From Akkermansiaceae bacterium (GTDB taxonomy: Bacteria > Verrucomicrobiota > Verrucomicrobiia > Verrucomicrobiales > Akkermansiaceae), in the NCBI GenBank assembly GCA_024233115.1, contig JACKQB010000007.1:124001-188000 (forward strand): a DNA stretch of 64,000 nucleotides, in the 5' to 3' direction. Every line of letters starts with the position of its first letter. Position 1 is the stretch's first letter. Both the position numbers and the translations under genes were made by a program. The notes beneath the pieces were generated by a model. The model had not been told where the DNA came from and did no database searches. It worked only from the letters and a program-made list of their open reading frames with translations. Shown piece after piece: positions 52,805 through 62,393 of the stretch.

Positions 52805-54664
52805 TTAGAGCGCAGCAGCCCTTGATTTCCTCCAGGCCACGATGGCTTCGATGACCATCCATGCTTCGAGCAAAAGCGCCGTGAAACCGATGGCGACCAG
52901 CAGCCAGCTGCCCTGCTCGATCCAGCTATGGGATGATCCGATCGCCTGGCCGAAAATCTGGTATGCCATTGCCCATGCCGGCAGCACCAGCATGAAAAAC
53001 GCGGGGATGACAACAAACCACACCGGCATACGCTGACGCCTCATCCAGAAAATGATAACCAGGAACGCGAGCCCGCCCAGTAGCTGGTTGGTGGCGCCAA
53101 AAAGAGGCCAGAGGATCAGCCCACCGGTTCCTGGAGGTTTTCCTTCGGCCGCAGGCAGTGATGCCATCCACCACGCCACGGCAATCGCAAACAACGTGGC
53201 GCCATGCTTATTGACCAACCAGCTCAGCGGATTGGCGGTGAGGGGGATTTTCGACTCCGGGGCCGGGGAGTCATCACCCTCATCCCCGGATTGGGGGCGG
53301 ATCAGGCAGGCGGCTAACTCCTGAACCACATAGCGTTGTAACCGGCATGCCGTATCCAGCGTCGTCGCGGCAAAGGATGCCACAAACACACCCATCAATG
53401 CCGTGGCAAAGCCAGCGGATATACCCAGGGCTTTGAGAAAATTGGCGGCTCCGTCAACAAAGGCACCCACCTTGGCGCCCAGACCACTCATGCTGGTCCA
53501 CCCCGTGTAGCGTGCATCCCAGGCATCCGGACCTAACAAAATGCCCCCTGCCCCGTCGCTCACACCGAGGCCAAGCCCGGCCACGCAGGCCAGGATCACG
53601 AGCACGGCGAGAAAACCCTCGGTGAGCATGGACCCGTAGCCAACAAACCTGGCATCCGTTTCACAACGCAGCTGTTTGGATGAGGTGCCCGAGGAAACCA
53701 GGCAGTGGAAACCCGACACCGCACCACAGGCGATGGTGATGAAGAGAAATGGGAAAATCATCGGCAGCTGCTTGGCCTCGAGGGATGTTTCCAGCATCGG
53801 CGCGGCGATTTCCAGGGCCGGGCGCACACCATCGACAGGTGCGCCATTAAACAAACCCGCCACAACCAGACCGATCATGATCAGGCCCAGGGCGCTGAGC
53901 AGCTGGAGTGAGTTGATGTAGTCGCGGGGCTGGAGCAATGTCCACACTGGCAAAACCGACGCGATGTACGAGTAGACCAGCAACACGCTGACCCAGTGCA
54001 TCAGCGGCCAGTCTTTGAGGTAGTCATTCATCTGGCCCAGCCAGCCCACATTGCCGAACAGGACCGAAAGATACATCAGCACCAGCGCGACCACCGAGGC
54101 GATCATGATATTGCCCCCCTTGCGGTGGATCAACAACCCGATCAACAAAGCCAGGGGAATCTGGACCAGACAGGGGGCGATCGACTGGGGATAGGCTTTG
54201 AAAACGGCGGCTATCACCAGCCCGAAAATCGCCAGCACAATGGTCAGCGCCAGAAAGAGGATCAGTAAAAACAAAACCCGGACACGAGGTGATATCACCC
54301 GCCCGGCGATGTCACCAACGGTGTGCCCCTTGTTGCGCATCGACACAATAAGGGCTCCAAAATCATGCACTGCCCCAATGAAAATCGACCCCAACAGCAC
54401 CCAGAGCAAGGCCGGCACCCATCCCCACATCACCGCCAGGGCCGGCCCGACAATCGGCCCCGTGCCGGCAATCGAGGTGAAGTGGTGGCCAAACACCACC
54501 CCCTTGGACGTCGGCACATAATCATTGCCGTCCTCGAGCTCCAGCGAGGGCACCTTGGCATCGGCATCGAGTTTGAAAATTTTCCGCGCAAGCCACTTGC
54601 CATACGTGTTGTAGGCGATGATGTAGAGGATGCATGCCCCGAGAGCGATTGCCAGTGTTGTCAT
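52805..54664 (-). CDS. cstA: CstA-family carbon starvation / peptide (pyruvate) transporter
   Basis: Polytopic inner-membrane transporter of the CstA family, which imports peptides or pyruvate under carbon limitation. The 619 residues include about 15 hydrophobic segments. The N-terminus IAYNTYGKWLARKIF..PTSKGVVFGHHFTSIAGTGPIVGPALAVMWGW is the family signature, and CGAVSGFHCLVSSGTSSKQL and LDTACRLQRYV are also conserved. It is somewhat shorter than E. coli CstA (about 700). The frame extends to a TTG at 54688; the ATG at 54664 is preferred. It diverges from the GYF gene and has no obvious partner. Confidence 0.92.
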   Translation of the reverse strand: MTTLAIALGACILYIIAYNTYGKWLARKIFKLDADAKVPSLELEDGNDYVPTSKGVVFGHHFTSIAGTGPIVGPALAVMWGWVPALLWVLLGSIFIGAVHDFGALIVSMRNKGHTVGDIAGRVISPRVRVLFLLILFLALTIVLAIFGLVIAAVFKAYPQSIAPCLVQIPLALLIGLLIHRKGGNIMIASVVALVLMYLSVLFGNVGWLGQMNDYLKDWPLMHWVSVLLVYSYIASVLPVWTLLQPRDYINSLQLLSALGLIMIGLVVAGLFNGAPVDGVRPALEIAAPMLETSLEAKQLPMIFPFLFITIACGAVSGFHCLVSSGTSSKQLRCETDARFVGYGSMLTEGFLAVLVILACVAGLGLGVSDGAGGILLGPDAWDARYTGWTSMSGLGAKVGAFVDGAANFLKALGISAGFATALMGVFVASFAATTLDTACRLQRYVVQELAACLIRPQSGDEGDDSPAPESKIPLTANPLSWLVNKHGATLFAIAVAWWMASLPAAEGKPPGTGGLILWPLFGATNQLLGGLAFLVIIFWMRRQRMPVWFVVIPAFFMLVLPAWAMAYQIFGQAIGSSHSWIEQGSWLLVAIGFTALLLEAWMVIEAIVAWRKSRAAAL

Positions 54665-54753
54665 ACTCCGCCAGTAAGTATTTTCCAACTACAGAATACA
54701 ACATCAAATTCAGCATTGCATGACGCAAGACTTTCAGAGATGCTGACGCCGCT

Positions 54754-55287
54754 ATGGCAGACTGGTTTTACGGTAAAGACAACGCACAACATGGTCCGGT
54801 TTCCGATTTGGAAATCCGCAACCTCATTTCAACAGGTCAAATCACCCAGGAGACCATCATCTGGCGTGAGGGGATGGCCGACTGGATACCACTGAAAGAC
54901 GTACCCGATTTCAAGGTTTCCCAAGGCACCAGTCAAGGCACCCCGGGTGCAGCCACACCTTACGCCACGCCCCAGACCTACGCCGGCCAGCAACCTTATG
55001 GTGTCGGCATGCCTACGGACGGCCTGGCGATCGCGAGTCTGGTCTGTGGTATCCTGGCGATTGTTAGCTGCTATGTTTGGGGGCTGTTTGGTATCCCTGC
55101 GGTGATTTGTGGACACATGTCACTGAAGAAGATCAACAACAGCCACACCCCGGTCCAAGGCAAGGGCATGGCCATTGCCGGGCTGGTGACAGGCTACATC
55201 GGCATTGCCCTCCAGCTGTTCATGATCGTCGCCATCGTTTTCGCAATAGCCACCAGCTCGTCAACGTCGTCACCCTATTCTCCGTGA
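54754..55287 (+). CDS. GYF_2 - DUF4190 membrane protein
   Basis: The 177-residue protein has an N-terminal GYF_2 domain (~3-55; WFYGKDNAQHGPVSDLEIRNLI, REGMADWIPL), a Gln/Pro/Thr-rich linker, and a DUF4190 membrane domain with two helices (LAIASLVCGILAIVSCYVWGLFGIPAVICGH and GMAIAGLVTGYIGIALQLFMIVAIVFAIA). The small cytoplasmic GYF domain may bind proline-rich peptides. The stop overlaps the GTG start of the next gene by 4 bp (GTGA), so the pair is translationally coupled. Function unknown. Confidence 0.85.
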   Translation: MADWFYGKDNAQHGPVSDLEIRNLISTGQITQETIIWREGMADWIPLKDVPDFKVSQGTSQGTPGAATPYATPQTYAGQQPYGVGMPTDGLAIASLVCGILAIVSCYVWGLFGIPAVICGHMSLKKINNSHTPVQGKGMAIAGLVTGYIGIALQLFMIVAIVFAIATSSSTSSPYSP

Positions 55288-55703
55288 AAAAACGCCCACT
55301 CTGGCCACTGATCCCCCCTGGGGTCGTGGTCGGGATGATGTATCTGTTTGTTGCCGTCGTGCAAAGACTGGCCCGGGACGACCGCCACTCGGTGGCGGGT
55401 TGTAAAATCAAACAATGGACGGGTATGTTCTGCCCGGGTTGTGGCGGCACCCGTTGCGCCGAGGAAATCACCCTGGGAAATTGGGTGAGTGCGATGGGAT
55501 ACAACCCCTTGCTGATGACGGGTTTCATCCTCTTCCTCACCGTATCACTTTATCTGATCGTCCGTATCACAATCCTCGGAAACACTACTCCCGGGATACC
55601 TAACATACGCGGACGCTGGATCTGGCTCGGCATTGCGGGCATTGCCCTCTTTACCATCCTGCGCAACATCCCCAGCCACCCGTTCACCCTGCTGGCCCCG
55701 TGA
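55284..55703 (+). CDS. DUF2752 membrane protein
   Basis: The 139-residue protein is read from a GTG that overlaps the preceding stop (GTGA). It carries the DUF2752 signature FCPGCGGTRCAEEITLGNWVSAMGYNPLL between a first hydrophobic segment (LIPPGVVVGMMYLFVAVV) and two later ones (TGFILFLTVSLYLIV; WIWLGIAGIALFTILR). The frame is open to 55077 but that part is only the shadow of the upstream gene. DUF2752 often follows a DUF4190/GYF gene; function unknown. Confidence 0.82.
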   Translation: MKKRPLWPLIPPGVVVGMMYLFVAVVQRLARDDRHSVAGCKIKQWTGMFCPGCGGTRCAEEITLGNWVSAMGYNPLLMTGFILFLTVSLYLIVRITILGNTTPGIPNIRGRWIWLGIAGIALFTILRNIPSHPFTLLAP

Positions 55704-55812
55704 GAGGGGGCGTGAAAAGGGAGCGTGGGCATCCTGCCGGCATCTGCCTATCGCGCGCAGCATCAAGCCAGGTATGACACACGACATGAAGCCGCAGCTT
55801 GCCCCCCACTCC

Positions 55813-56985
55813 CTAACGTGATGGCACCAGCTGAAGCACAAAGCCCTTCAGATACTCGGTTTCAGGAATAGCGGGCAGCACCGGATGGTCGAGCCGCTGA
55901 CCATGGCTCGCAATCATCCGCAAGGTTCTTTTGGCATCCACCGAGGCCGATACGATATTCTGCAAAAACAACTCACGGGTCGCGTGATGCGAGCAACAAT
56001 AAGTGGCCAGAATCCCCTCGTGATCGAGCAGTTTGATTCCGCGCAGGTGGATCTCCTTGTAGCCACGCATCGCATTCATCAGGCTCTTTTTGTTTTTTGT
56101 AAACGAAGGAGGGTCCAGAATCACCATGTCGTACTGCTCTTCGCAGTGTTTGAGAAAATCAAAGGCATTATGCTGCACGGCATGGATCTCCACACCATTC
56201 AGCTCTGCATTGCGCAGGGTCGCTTCAATGGCAGGGCCGGAGGAATCCACCGCGGTCACACTCGCAGCACCGGCTTTCGCACACGCCAGGGCAAAACCAC
56301 CCTGGTTACAAAAACAATCCAACACACGCTTCCCTTTCGCCAGCTTCGCAAGCTCACGATGGGCGTCCAACTGGTCGAGATACAGTCCGGTCTTCTGGCC
56401 ATCCAGCAGGTCGATTTCAAATTTCACACCACCTTCAACGGTCGGGGCCTCGACAATAAAAGGCCCCGGCCTCTCACCATGCAGCATGGTGATTTCCTCC
56501 TCGATCCCCTCCGCCGCAAGCATCGGCGAATCATTGCGCAGAATGATCGAATCGGGATTCAAAACATCCTTCAACGCCTGGACGATGAGTTCACGGTTCA
56601 GATACATCGCCAGAGTCAGGGTTTGTAACACAAGGTGGTCGCCATACCGGTCGACAATCACTCCGGGAAGGCCATCCGACTCACTCCAGACCAGACGGGC
56701 CAATCGTATATCAATCCCGGATCGCTCACGCATTTCCAGCGCTTGCCCGATACGGCGCCCAAAAAACTCCTGGTCGAGTTTCTGTTTCCTGCGGGAAATC
56801 CTCCGCGCCACAATCTGCGAATCAGGGTTGTAAATGGCCGTTCCCAGCGGCCGGTCACGGAAGTCCTTCATGGTAATCACATCCCCGGGCTTCGGCTCCC
56901 CGAAGAGTTTTTGAATCTCCGAGGCATAGACCCAGTCGTGTCCGTGAAAAATGCGTGAGCGTGGTTTGATGATGATTCCTGCCAT
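55813..56985 (-). CDS. rlmI: Class I SAM-dependent rRNA (cytosine-C5) methyltransferase, RlmI family
   Basis: The 390-residue cytoplasmic enzyme starts MAGIIIKPRSRIFHGHDWVYASEI, an N-terminal PUA-like domain. The central EEHD-like region has GDHLVLQTLTLAMYL, and the Rossmann methyltransferase has LDCFCNQGGFALACAKAGAASVTAVDSS, DMVILDPPSFTKNK and ATYCCSHH. E. coli RlmI makes m5C1962 in 23S rRNA; the target here is by analogy. The frame is open to 57039 but homology begins at the ATG at 56985. It converges with the DUF2752 gene. Confidence 0.9.
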   Translation of the reverse strand: MAGIIIKPRSRIFHGHDWVYASEIQKLFGEPKPGDVITMKDFRDRPLGTAIYNPDSQIVARRISRRKQKLDQEFFGRRIGQALEMRERSGIDIRLARLVWSESDGLPGVIVDRYGDHLVLQTLTLAMYLNRELIVQALKDVLNPDSIILRNDSPMLAAEGIEEEITMLHGERPGPFIVEAPTVEGGVKFEIDLLDGQKTGLYLDQLDAHRELAKLAKGKRVLDCFCNQGGFALACAKAGAASVTAVDSSGPAIEATLRNAELNGVEIHAVQHNAFDFLKHCEEQYDMVILDPPSFTKNKKSLMNAMRGYKEIHLRGIKLLDHEGILATYCCSHHATRELFLQNIVSASVDAKRTLRMIASHGQRLDHPVLPAIPETEYLKGFVLQLVPSR

Positions 56986-57065
56986 GGCGGAGACCGTTGA
57001 AGCAGGAACCCTGCTACAATGGGAGACAAATCTGCTCAAAGATCAACTATCCCCACCCCCCGCCG

Positions 57066-57797
57066 TCAACGACGCCTTCTCGATAACATCAATACAGCGC
57101 ACAGGCTGAGCAAGCTCATGCTCGACGATTCAGGCACCGTCACCACAGTCAGGTGGTCTAGCGGCACCTGGTCCCCATCGCCTCCAATATTGGTAAAGAC
57201 AACCGAACGGATGTCGTTGGCGTCGCTGATAAGCCCCATAAAGTAGAGCCTGTTTTGCTGTAAATTCAACTGCGCCGCAGTTACCGAACCTAGCGAACTT
57301 CCTGTCGCATTCGGACCGTCGAATGCTTCGATTGTCAGAGTATTCAAAGGCCGGCTCGTCGGAGTAAACATGTCGATCGTCATGAGACCAAAGCCTGTCA
57401 CCGCAGCATCAAAAGTAACCGTCAACGTTCCTGGTGCCCCCCCCACGGGCGGGTTAGCTCCCAGTATATTTGAGATGCCATGTGTCCCCTCACCGCTGCT
57501 TGAGGGACTGCCGCTGCCAGGATTGCCCGGACCCGCTGAATTCACGACTTCCTGATAGTACCCCGTACCGGCCAGCGTCATACCCGGAAAATTTGTCGGA
57601 TTCAGTGCCCCGACGGCGTGATCGTCAAAGTCTTGCACAGTCACTACGGAACCAGCCAAGCCAGTCGCCACCGCCAGCCAGTCGGTCGAATTACTCGTCG
57701 GATTGCTGACAAACCCCGTGAGCGCGGCACTCGCCGAAACCGAAGACATCACAATAGCCAAACCGGCCACTTTCGCAAAATCATGGATTGTTTTCAT
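57066..57797 (-). CDS. PEP-CTERM-like exported protein (VPES variant)
   Basis: The 243-residue protein has signal peptide MKTIHDFAKVAGLAIVMSSVSASAA, a Gly/Asn/Thr-rich beta body with DFDDHAVG and GFGLMTIDMF, typical of lectin-like secreted folds, and C-terminus VTVPESSSMSLLSLCAVLMLSRRRR. The usual PEP triad is PES here, but the hydrophobic helix and Arg tail are intact, so exosortase processing remains likely. A (GTT)5 run (57808-57822) lies 10 bp before the ATG. The upstream frame to 57899 is ignored. Confidence 0.8.
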   Translation of the reverse strand: MKTIHDFAKVAGLAIVMSSVSASAALTGFVSNPTSNSTDWLAVATGLAGSVVTVQDFDDHAVGALNPTNFPGMTLAGTGYYQEVVNSAGPGNPGSGSPSSSGEGTHGISNILGANPPVGGAPGTLTVTFDAAVTGFGLMTIDMFTPTSRPLNTLTIEAFDGPNATGSSLGSVTAAQLNLQQNRLYFMGLISDANDIRSVVFTNIGGDGDQVPLDHLTVVTVPESSSMSLLSLCAVLMLSRRRR

Positions 57798-58088
57798 TGT
57801 TGGATGCGTTGTTGTTGTTGTTAACACGATTCGATGAAGAAAAGCGATTGCCCGCATAGAATCGGAGCCATCGTAAAACGCAAAAGCACTGCGAATCAAT
57901 ATTTTAATTCATTGTATTTCAAACACTTACACAAACAGGCAAACAAACATTTTTTAAAACGCTCACAATAAGGTTGGTTTACGCAACCATGCGTCGGGTC
58001 AAATCTGCTAGCCATTTACAAAACCAAAATAGCCTGCGACGCATTGACAGAGCGTGCTGCAAATGGCAGGTTGCCCCTATCTCGATTG

Positions 58089-58520
58089 ATGCCCGACCAC
58101 CGACAACAAGACCCGAACTACGCCATTGCACGTATCGACCTCCCCGATGCCTGCACCCACGGCTTCCAGGTCAGGCTTCAACGTCGGGGGATTAAATACG
58201 GCAAGTTTTTCGCCGACGGCGTCCACGGCCACCCGCAACGGGCACTTCAGGCGGCCCGGCAGTGGCGTGATGCCCTGCTGGAGGAACTGGCCGACCGTGC
58301 ACGCGTCTGCGAGCGGTCCCAGCGTAACAGCTCGGGTGTGGTCGGGGTCTCCAAGATCACCGTGATCGCATCCAACGGCAATAGCTACCAATTCTGGCAA
58401 GCCACCTGGTCGCCCGCACCGGGGCAGCGGCGTTGTGTCAAATTCTCGATCAAACGCTACGGCGACCGTGAAGCCTTCCAGCTCGCCGTCGAGGCGAGAA
58501 CGGAGGGGATCCAGCCTTGA
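58089..58520 (+). CDS. AP2/ERF-domain protein with two AP2-like repeats
   Basis: A 143-residue protein from the ATG at 58089. A first AP2-like repeat (~10-60: ARIDLP..THGFQVRLQRRGIKYGKFFAD..ALQAARQWRDALL) and a second (~75-140: SSGVVGVSK..YQFWQATWSPAPGQRRCVKFSIKRYGDREAFQLAVEAR) each have the three-strand-helix pattern. AP2 domains bind DNA. In bacteria they occur in mobile-element endonucleases and as stand-alone proteins. No endonuclease domain is visible. It precedes polA by 124 bp on the same strand. The frame is open to a TTG at 58044, judged less likely. Confidence 0.8.
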   Translation: MPDHRQQDPNYAIARIDLPDACTHGFQVRLQRRGIKYGKFFADGVHGHPQRALQAARQWRDALLEELADRARVCERSQRNSSGVVGVSKITVIASNGNSYQFWQATWSPAPGQRRCVKFSIKRYGDREAFQLAVEARTEGIQP

Positions 58521-58644
58521 GATAGACAGCCCACAGGTCAAAAGGTGAGTAAGCGGCGAAACAACCCACCCACCCCGTGCGTTTCCTACCACTTTTCCCT
58601 TTGTGCTTCCCTCTTCAAACTGAACACTCCAAACTCCCGACGCA

Positions 58645-61488
58645 ATGCACAACCTTTTTCTCCTCGATGGCATGGCACTCGTTTACCGGGCGCACTTTGC
58701 CTTCTTCCGCAACCCCATTATCACCAGTACCGGACTGAATACTTCGGCCATTTACGGATTCACCAACACATTGTTAGATATCATTGAAAACCAGGGAGCC
58801 AGCCACGTGGGCGTCGCTTTTGATACCCAGGAGCCGACACCACGGCACATGCTCTACCCTGAATACAAAGCACAGCGAGAGGCGATGCCCGAGGAGCTGG
58901 CACTGGCCATCCCCTACGTCAAAAAACTATGTCTGGCGATGGGCATTCCCGTGTTGGAGCTCGATGGCTATGAAGCTGACGACATCATTGGCACCATCGC
59001 GCACCGGGCAGACCAAAAAGGCGGCATCCACACCTACATGGTGACTCCCGACAAGGATTTCGCCCAGCTGGTCAGTCCGACCACGACGATGTGGAAACCC
59101 GGTCGAAGCGGCGGCAACCACGAGCTCCTGGACGTATCCGCGATCCGGGCTCAATGGAACGTGCAGCACCCGAGGCAGGTCATCGATATCCTCGGTCTGT
59201 GGGGTGACGCCTCGGACAATATCCCGGGGGTGCCGGGCATCGGGGAAAAGACAGCGAAAAAACTCATCGCTGAGTTCGGCTCGATGGAAAACATTCTCGC
59301 ATCAACCAGCCAGCTAAAAGGCAAACAAAAGGAAAACCTCGAAAACTTTGCCGACCAGGCATTGCTTTCCAAACAGCTTGCTACCATCATTCTCGATGTT
59401 CCGATTGACGTGACCTGGGACGACCTCTGCATTGGTGGTCGCGATGACGAAGCCACCCAGGCCTTGCTCACCGAGCTTGAGTTCAACTCGCTGGGAAAAC
59501 GCATCTACGGCGAAGACTTTGTGGCTGGCCGGGGCCACCAGGCCGACGTGGCGGAGACCTCCGGTCACCCCGCCTCAGAACCAATGCCAACGCAAACATC
59601 CCTCAGGACCATCGCCGATGTCGACCACAGCTACCACCTGATCGATACCGTCAATGGCCTCCATGACCTGGTCAAAAAACTCTCACTCGCCGACCGCTTC
59701 TGTTTTGACCTCGAAACCACCTCTCTCGACCCCCGCAGCTGTGACATCCTTGGTATCGCCTTTGCCATCAAAGCCCACGAGGCATACTTCGTTCACACCG
59801 GAGCCGGAAGCCACCTCACCACCCGGATGGCACTCGATAAACTGGGCGTCATCTTCCACTCGAAGCTGGAGAAAATCGGCCACAACCTGAAGTTCGATCT
59901 CTCGGTGCTGCGCGCCCACGACTACCAGGTCAGCGGCCCGTTCTTCGACACCATGCTCGTCCACACCATCGTCACCCCCGAGCAACGACACAGCATGGAC
60001 ATCGTTTCCGAAGCTCTGTTAGGATACACCCCCGTCAAACTGAAAGACCTCGCCGAAAAGATGGTTGAACCCGAAAACGACCTTTTTGGTCTCTCTGAGG
60101 AGGAAACCGTACCCGCTGCAAAGAAGGGCAGGAAAAAGGACATCAACATGTCGCTGATCCCGGTGGCCGATCTGGCGGAATATGCGGCAGAGGACGCGGA
60201 TGTCACTTGGCAGCTTGCCGACAAGCTCCGGCCCCTGCTCGACGCATGCGGCCAGCTCGACATCTACCAGGAAATCGAAGCCCCGCTGCTCCCTGTCCTG
60301 GTCGCGATGGAAAACGAGGGGATTTCGCTCGATGTCCGGGCACTCAAGGACATTGGCGACGGGCTGGCAACACGTATCTCCACCCTCTCGGAGAAAATCA
60401 CCGAAGCCGCAGGCCACGCATTCAACCTGAACTCCCCCAAGCAGTTAGGCGAGATTCTCTTTGGTGAAATGGAGCTGGTTGAAAAACCGAAAAAAACCAA
60501 AACCGGCCAGTTCAAGACCGATGAGCAAACGCTCTCGGCATTAGCACCAAAACACCCGATTGTTGCTGACATCCTCGACTACCGCGAGGCCACCAAACTG
60601 AAGTCGACCTACGTCGACGCGCTGCCCACCCACGTTTCCAAGCGCACCGGACGGGTGCACACACATTTCCACCAGCTGTTGGCATCCACCGGTCGACTGG
60701 CCTCCAGTGATCCCAATTTGCAAAACATCCCGGTGCGCTCGGCTGCCGGGCGTGAAATCCGCAAGGCCTTTGTGCCGCGTGATCAATACCACACCCTGCT
60801 CGCAGCCGACTACTCCCAGGTAGAACTCCGCGTCATGGCAGCGCTTTCAGGTGACGAGGCGATGATCCAGGCCATCAAGGACGATCTCGACATCCACGCC
60901 GCCACCGCAGCCCGCGTCTACAGTGTCCACCTCGATGAGGTCACCGCCGAGATGCGTCGCAATGCCAAGATGGTCAACTTCGGTATCATCTACGGCATCT
61001 CCGCCTTCGGGCTGTCACAGCGGCTCGGAATCGGACGCAGTGAGGCGGCGGAAATCATCGAGACCTACTTCCAACAATACCCTGGTATCAAGGACTACAT
61101 GGACCGCACCATCGGGACCGCCACCGCGAACGGCTACGTCCGGACCCTCAGTGGCAGGAAGTGCTGGATCAGGAACATCGATTCCAAAAACGCCACCGTC
61201 CGCAACGGGGCCGAGCGCGCCGCCATCAATGCCCCGGTCCAGGGCAGCGCCGCCGATATGATCAAATTCGCCATGATCAAGGTGGGTCGCCTACTGGAAA
61301 AGGAAGACGCAAAAACCCGAATGCTCCTCCAGGTGCATGACGAACTGCTCTTTGACCTCCACCTCAGCGAACAGGAATCCCTGGTACCCAAAATCGTTGC
61401 CACCATGGAAAACGCCATGGTCATCCCGCATGACATCCATTGCAAGGTGGACATCGGCACCGGAGCCAACTGGCTGGAAGCACATTAA
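58645..61488 (+). CDS. polA: DNA polymerase I
   Basis: Repair and Okazaki-fragment polymerase, 947 residues, standard length. The N-terminal 5'-3' exonuclease (~1-290) has LLDGMALVYRAHFAF, DGYEADDIIGTI and TPDKDFAQLV. An intact 3'-5' proofreading domain has FDLETTSLDP near 350. The polymerase motifs are A DYSQVELRVMA, B RRNAKMVNFGIIYGIS and C QVHDELLFD near the end. Read from the ATG at 58645, whose upstream is A/C-rich. It follows the AP2 gene and converges with scpA across a paired inverted repeat. Confidence 0.97.
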   Translation: MHNLFLLDGMALVYRAHFAFFRNPIITSTGLNTSAIYGFTNTLLDIIENQGASHVGVAFDTQEPTPRHMLYPEYKAQREAMPEELALAIPYVKKLCLAMGIPVLELDGYEADDIIGTIAHRADQKGGIHTYMVTPDKDFAQLVSPTTTMWKPGRSGGNHELLDVSAIRAQWNVQHPRQVIDILGLWGDASDNIPGVPGIGEKTAKKLIAEFGSMENILASTSQLKGKQKENLENFADQALLSKQLATIILDVPIDVTWDDLCIGGRDDEATQALLTELEFNSLGKRIYGEDFVAGRGHQADVAETSGHPASEPMPTQTSLRTIADVDHSYHLIDTVNGLHDLVKKLSLADRFCFDLETTSLDPRSCDILGIAFAIKAHEAYFVHTGAGSHLTTRMALDKLGVIFHSKLEKIGHNLKFDLSVLRAHDYQVSGPFFDTMLVHTIVTPEQRHSMDIVSEALLGYTPVKLKDLAEKMVEPENDLFGLSEEETVPAAKKGRKKDINMSLIPVADLAEYAAEDADVTWQLADKLRPLLDACGQLDIYQEIEAPLLPVLVAMENEGISLDVRALKDIGDGLATRISTLSEKITEAAGHAFNLNSPKQLGEILFGEMELVEKPKKTKTGQFKTDEQTLSALAPKHPIVADILDYREATKLKSTYVDALPTHVSKRTGRVHTHFHQLLASTGRLASSDPNLQNIPVRSAAGREIRKAFVPRDQYHTLLAADYSQVELRVMAALSGDEAMIQAIKDDLDIHAATAARVYSVHLDEVTAEMRRNAKMVNFGIIYGISAFGLSQRLGIGRSEAAEIIETYFQQYPGIKDYMDRTIGTATANGYVRTLSGRKCWIRNIDSKNATVRNGAERAAINAPVQGSAADMIKFAMIKVGRLLEKEDAKTRMLLQVHDELLFDLHLSEQESLVPKIVATMENAMVIPHDIHCKVDIGTGANWLEAH

Positions 61489-61506
61489 TGTGGCGGCTAA
61501 TGTGGC

Positions 61507-61564
61507 GGCGGTTTGCAACCGCCTCGTCCCTATTTACCCATAGACTTGGCGGTTGCAAACCGCC
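61507..61564. repeat. Paired REP-like inverted repeats at the polA/scpA junction
   Basis: GGCGGTTTGCAACCGCC (61507-61523) and its exact reverse complement GGCGGTTGCAAACCGCC (61548-61564) are separated by 24 nt. Each alone forms a 7-bp hairpin. This BIME-like arrangement, without T-runs, sits between convergent genes and may act as a bidirectional terminator or be a dispersed repeat of the genome. Confidence 0.75.
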
Positions 61565-61571
61565 GTCACCC

Positions 61572-62309
61572 CTACGTCACCTCCTTGCGCTGCACCTCGA
61601 TTTCACCGAGGATCGTATCCTGCCTGATACGGAACTGGTTCATCTTCATCAGCTCTAACACAGCGAGGAATGTAACAATCACTTCCGCCTTCGAGGTGGC
61701 CGCCAGAAAGAGTGCAGTAAACTTGATACTGGCCCCAGGTGCCATCGCGCCGAGAAGGTATTCGATTTTATCCGAAACCGTAAAACGGTCGTCGACAATG
61801 TCACCGAGGTCCGTCGATTCCTCAAAGCGTTTCAGCACATTCTGGAACGCCCTGATCAGGTCGAAAATATTGACATCCGGCAGCGGTTCATCGGCATCCT
61901 CGACAGGGGGAGCCGTCTTCTCCGGCATGTGGGCAAAGAAATTCTCCTGCTCGGTCTCCTTGCGCGACAGGAAACCTGCGGCGTCTTTGAATTTTTTATA
62001 CTCGATCAGCTGGCGGATCAGTTCCCAGCGGGGGTCATCCTCCTCGATATCCTCCTCGGGAGGCATCACCGACTTCGGCAGCAGGGTGCGGCTCTTGATA
62101 TACATCAGATTGGCCGCCATCACGATAAACTCCGACGCCAGGTCGATGTTGAGCATCTTGAAGGTGTCGATGTATGTGAGATACTGCTTGGTGATCCGCT
62201 CAATGGAAATCGTATGGATATCTACCTCGTCCTTTTTGATCAGGTAAAGGAGCAGATCCAGGGGACCCTCGAAAATATCGAGTCTGACTTTGTAATCGGT
62301 GGTTTCCAC
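61572..62309 (-). CDS. scpA: Segregation and condensation protein A
   Basis: Kleisin subunit of the bacterial SMC complex, needed for chromosome condensation. The 245 residues begin YKVRLDIFEGPLDLLLYLIKKDEVDIHTISIERIT, the SMC-binding N-domain signature. A middle acidic segment (PEEDIEEDDPRWELI, then AHMPEKTAPPVEDADEPLPDV) is variable, and the C-terminal winged helix ends the protein. No scpB or smc is found in the window. Converges with polA. Confidence 0.92.
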   Translation of the reverse strand: METTDYKVRLDIFEGPLDLLLYLIKKDEVDIHTISIERITKQYLTYIDTFKMLNIDLASEFIVMAANLMYIKSRTLLPKSVMPPEEDIEEDDPRWELIRQLIEYKKFKDAAGFLSRKETEQENFFAHMPEKTAPPVEDADEPLPDVNIFDLIRAFQNVLKRFEESTDLGDIVDDRFTVSDKIEYLLGAMAPGASIKFTALFLAATSKAEVIVTFLAVLELMKMNQFRIRQDTILGEIEVQRKEVT

Positions 62310-62393
62310 GTGGGGGAGATCGATAGGTTATCCCGCCCCCTCAGGCGAGGAAAAATTTACCCTCCAGGCAGTAAACCCCGTCAAATCGCCCTA

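Noticed and set aside
55077..55283. N-terminal extension of the DUF2752 gene
   Set aside because: Overlaps the GYF/DUF4190 gene in another frame and codes for a low-quality sequence; the GTG at 55284 fits the DUF2752 length.
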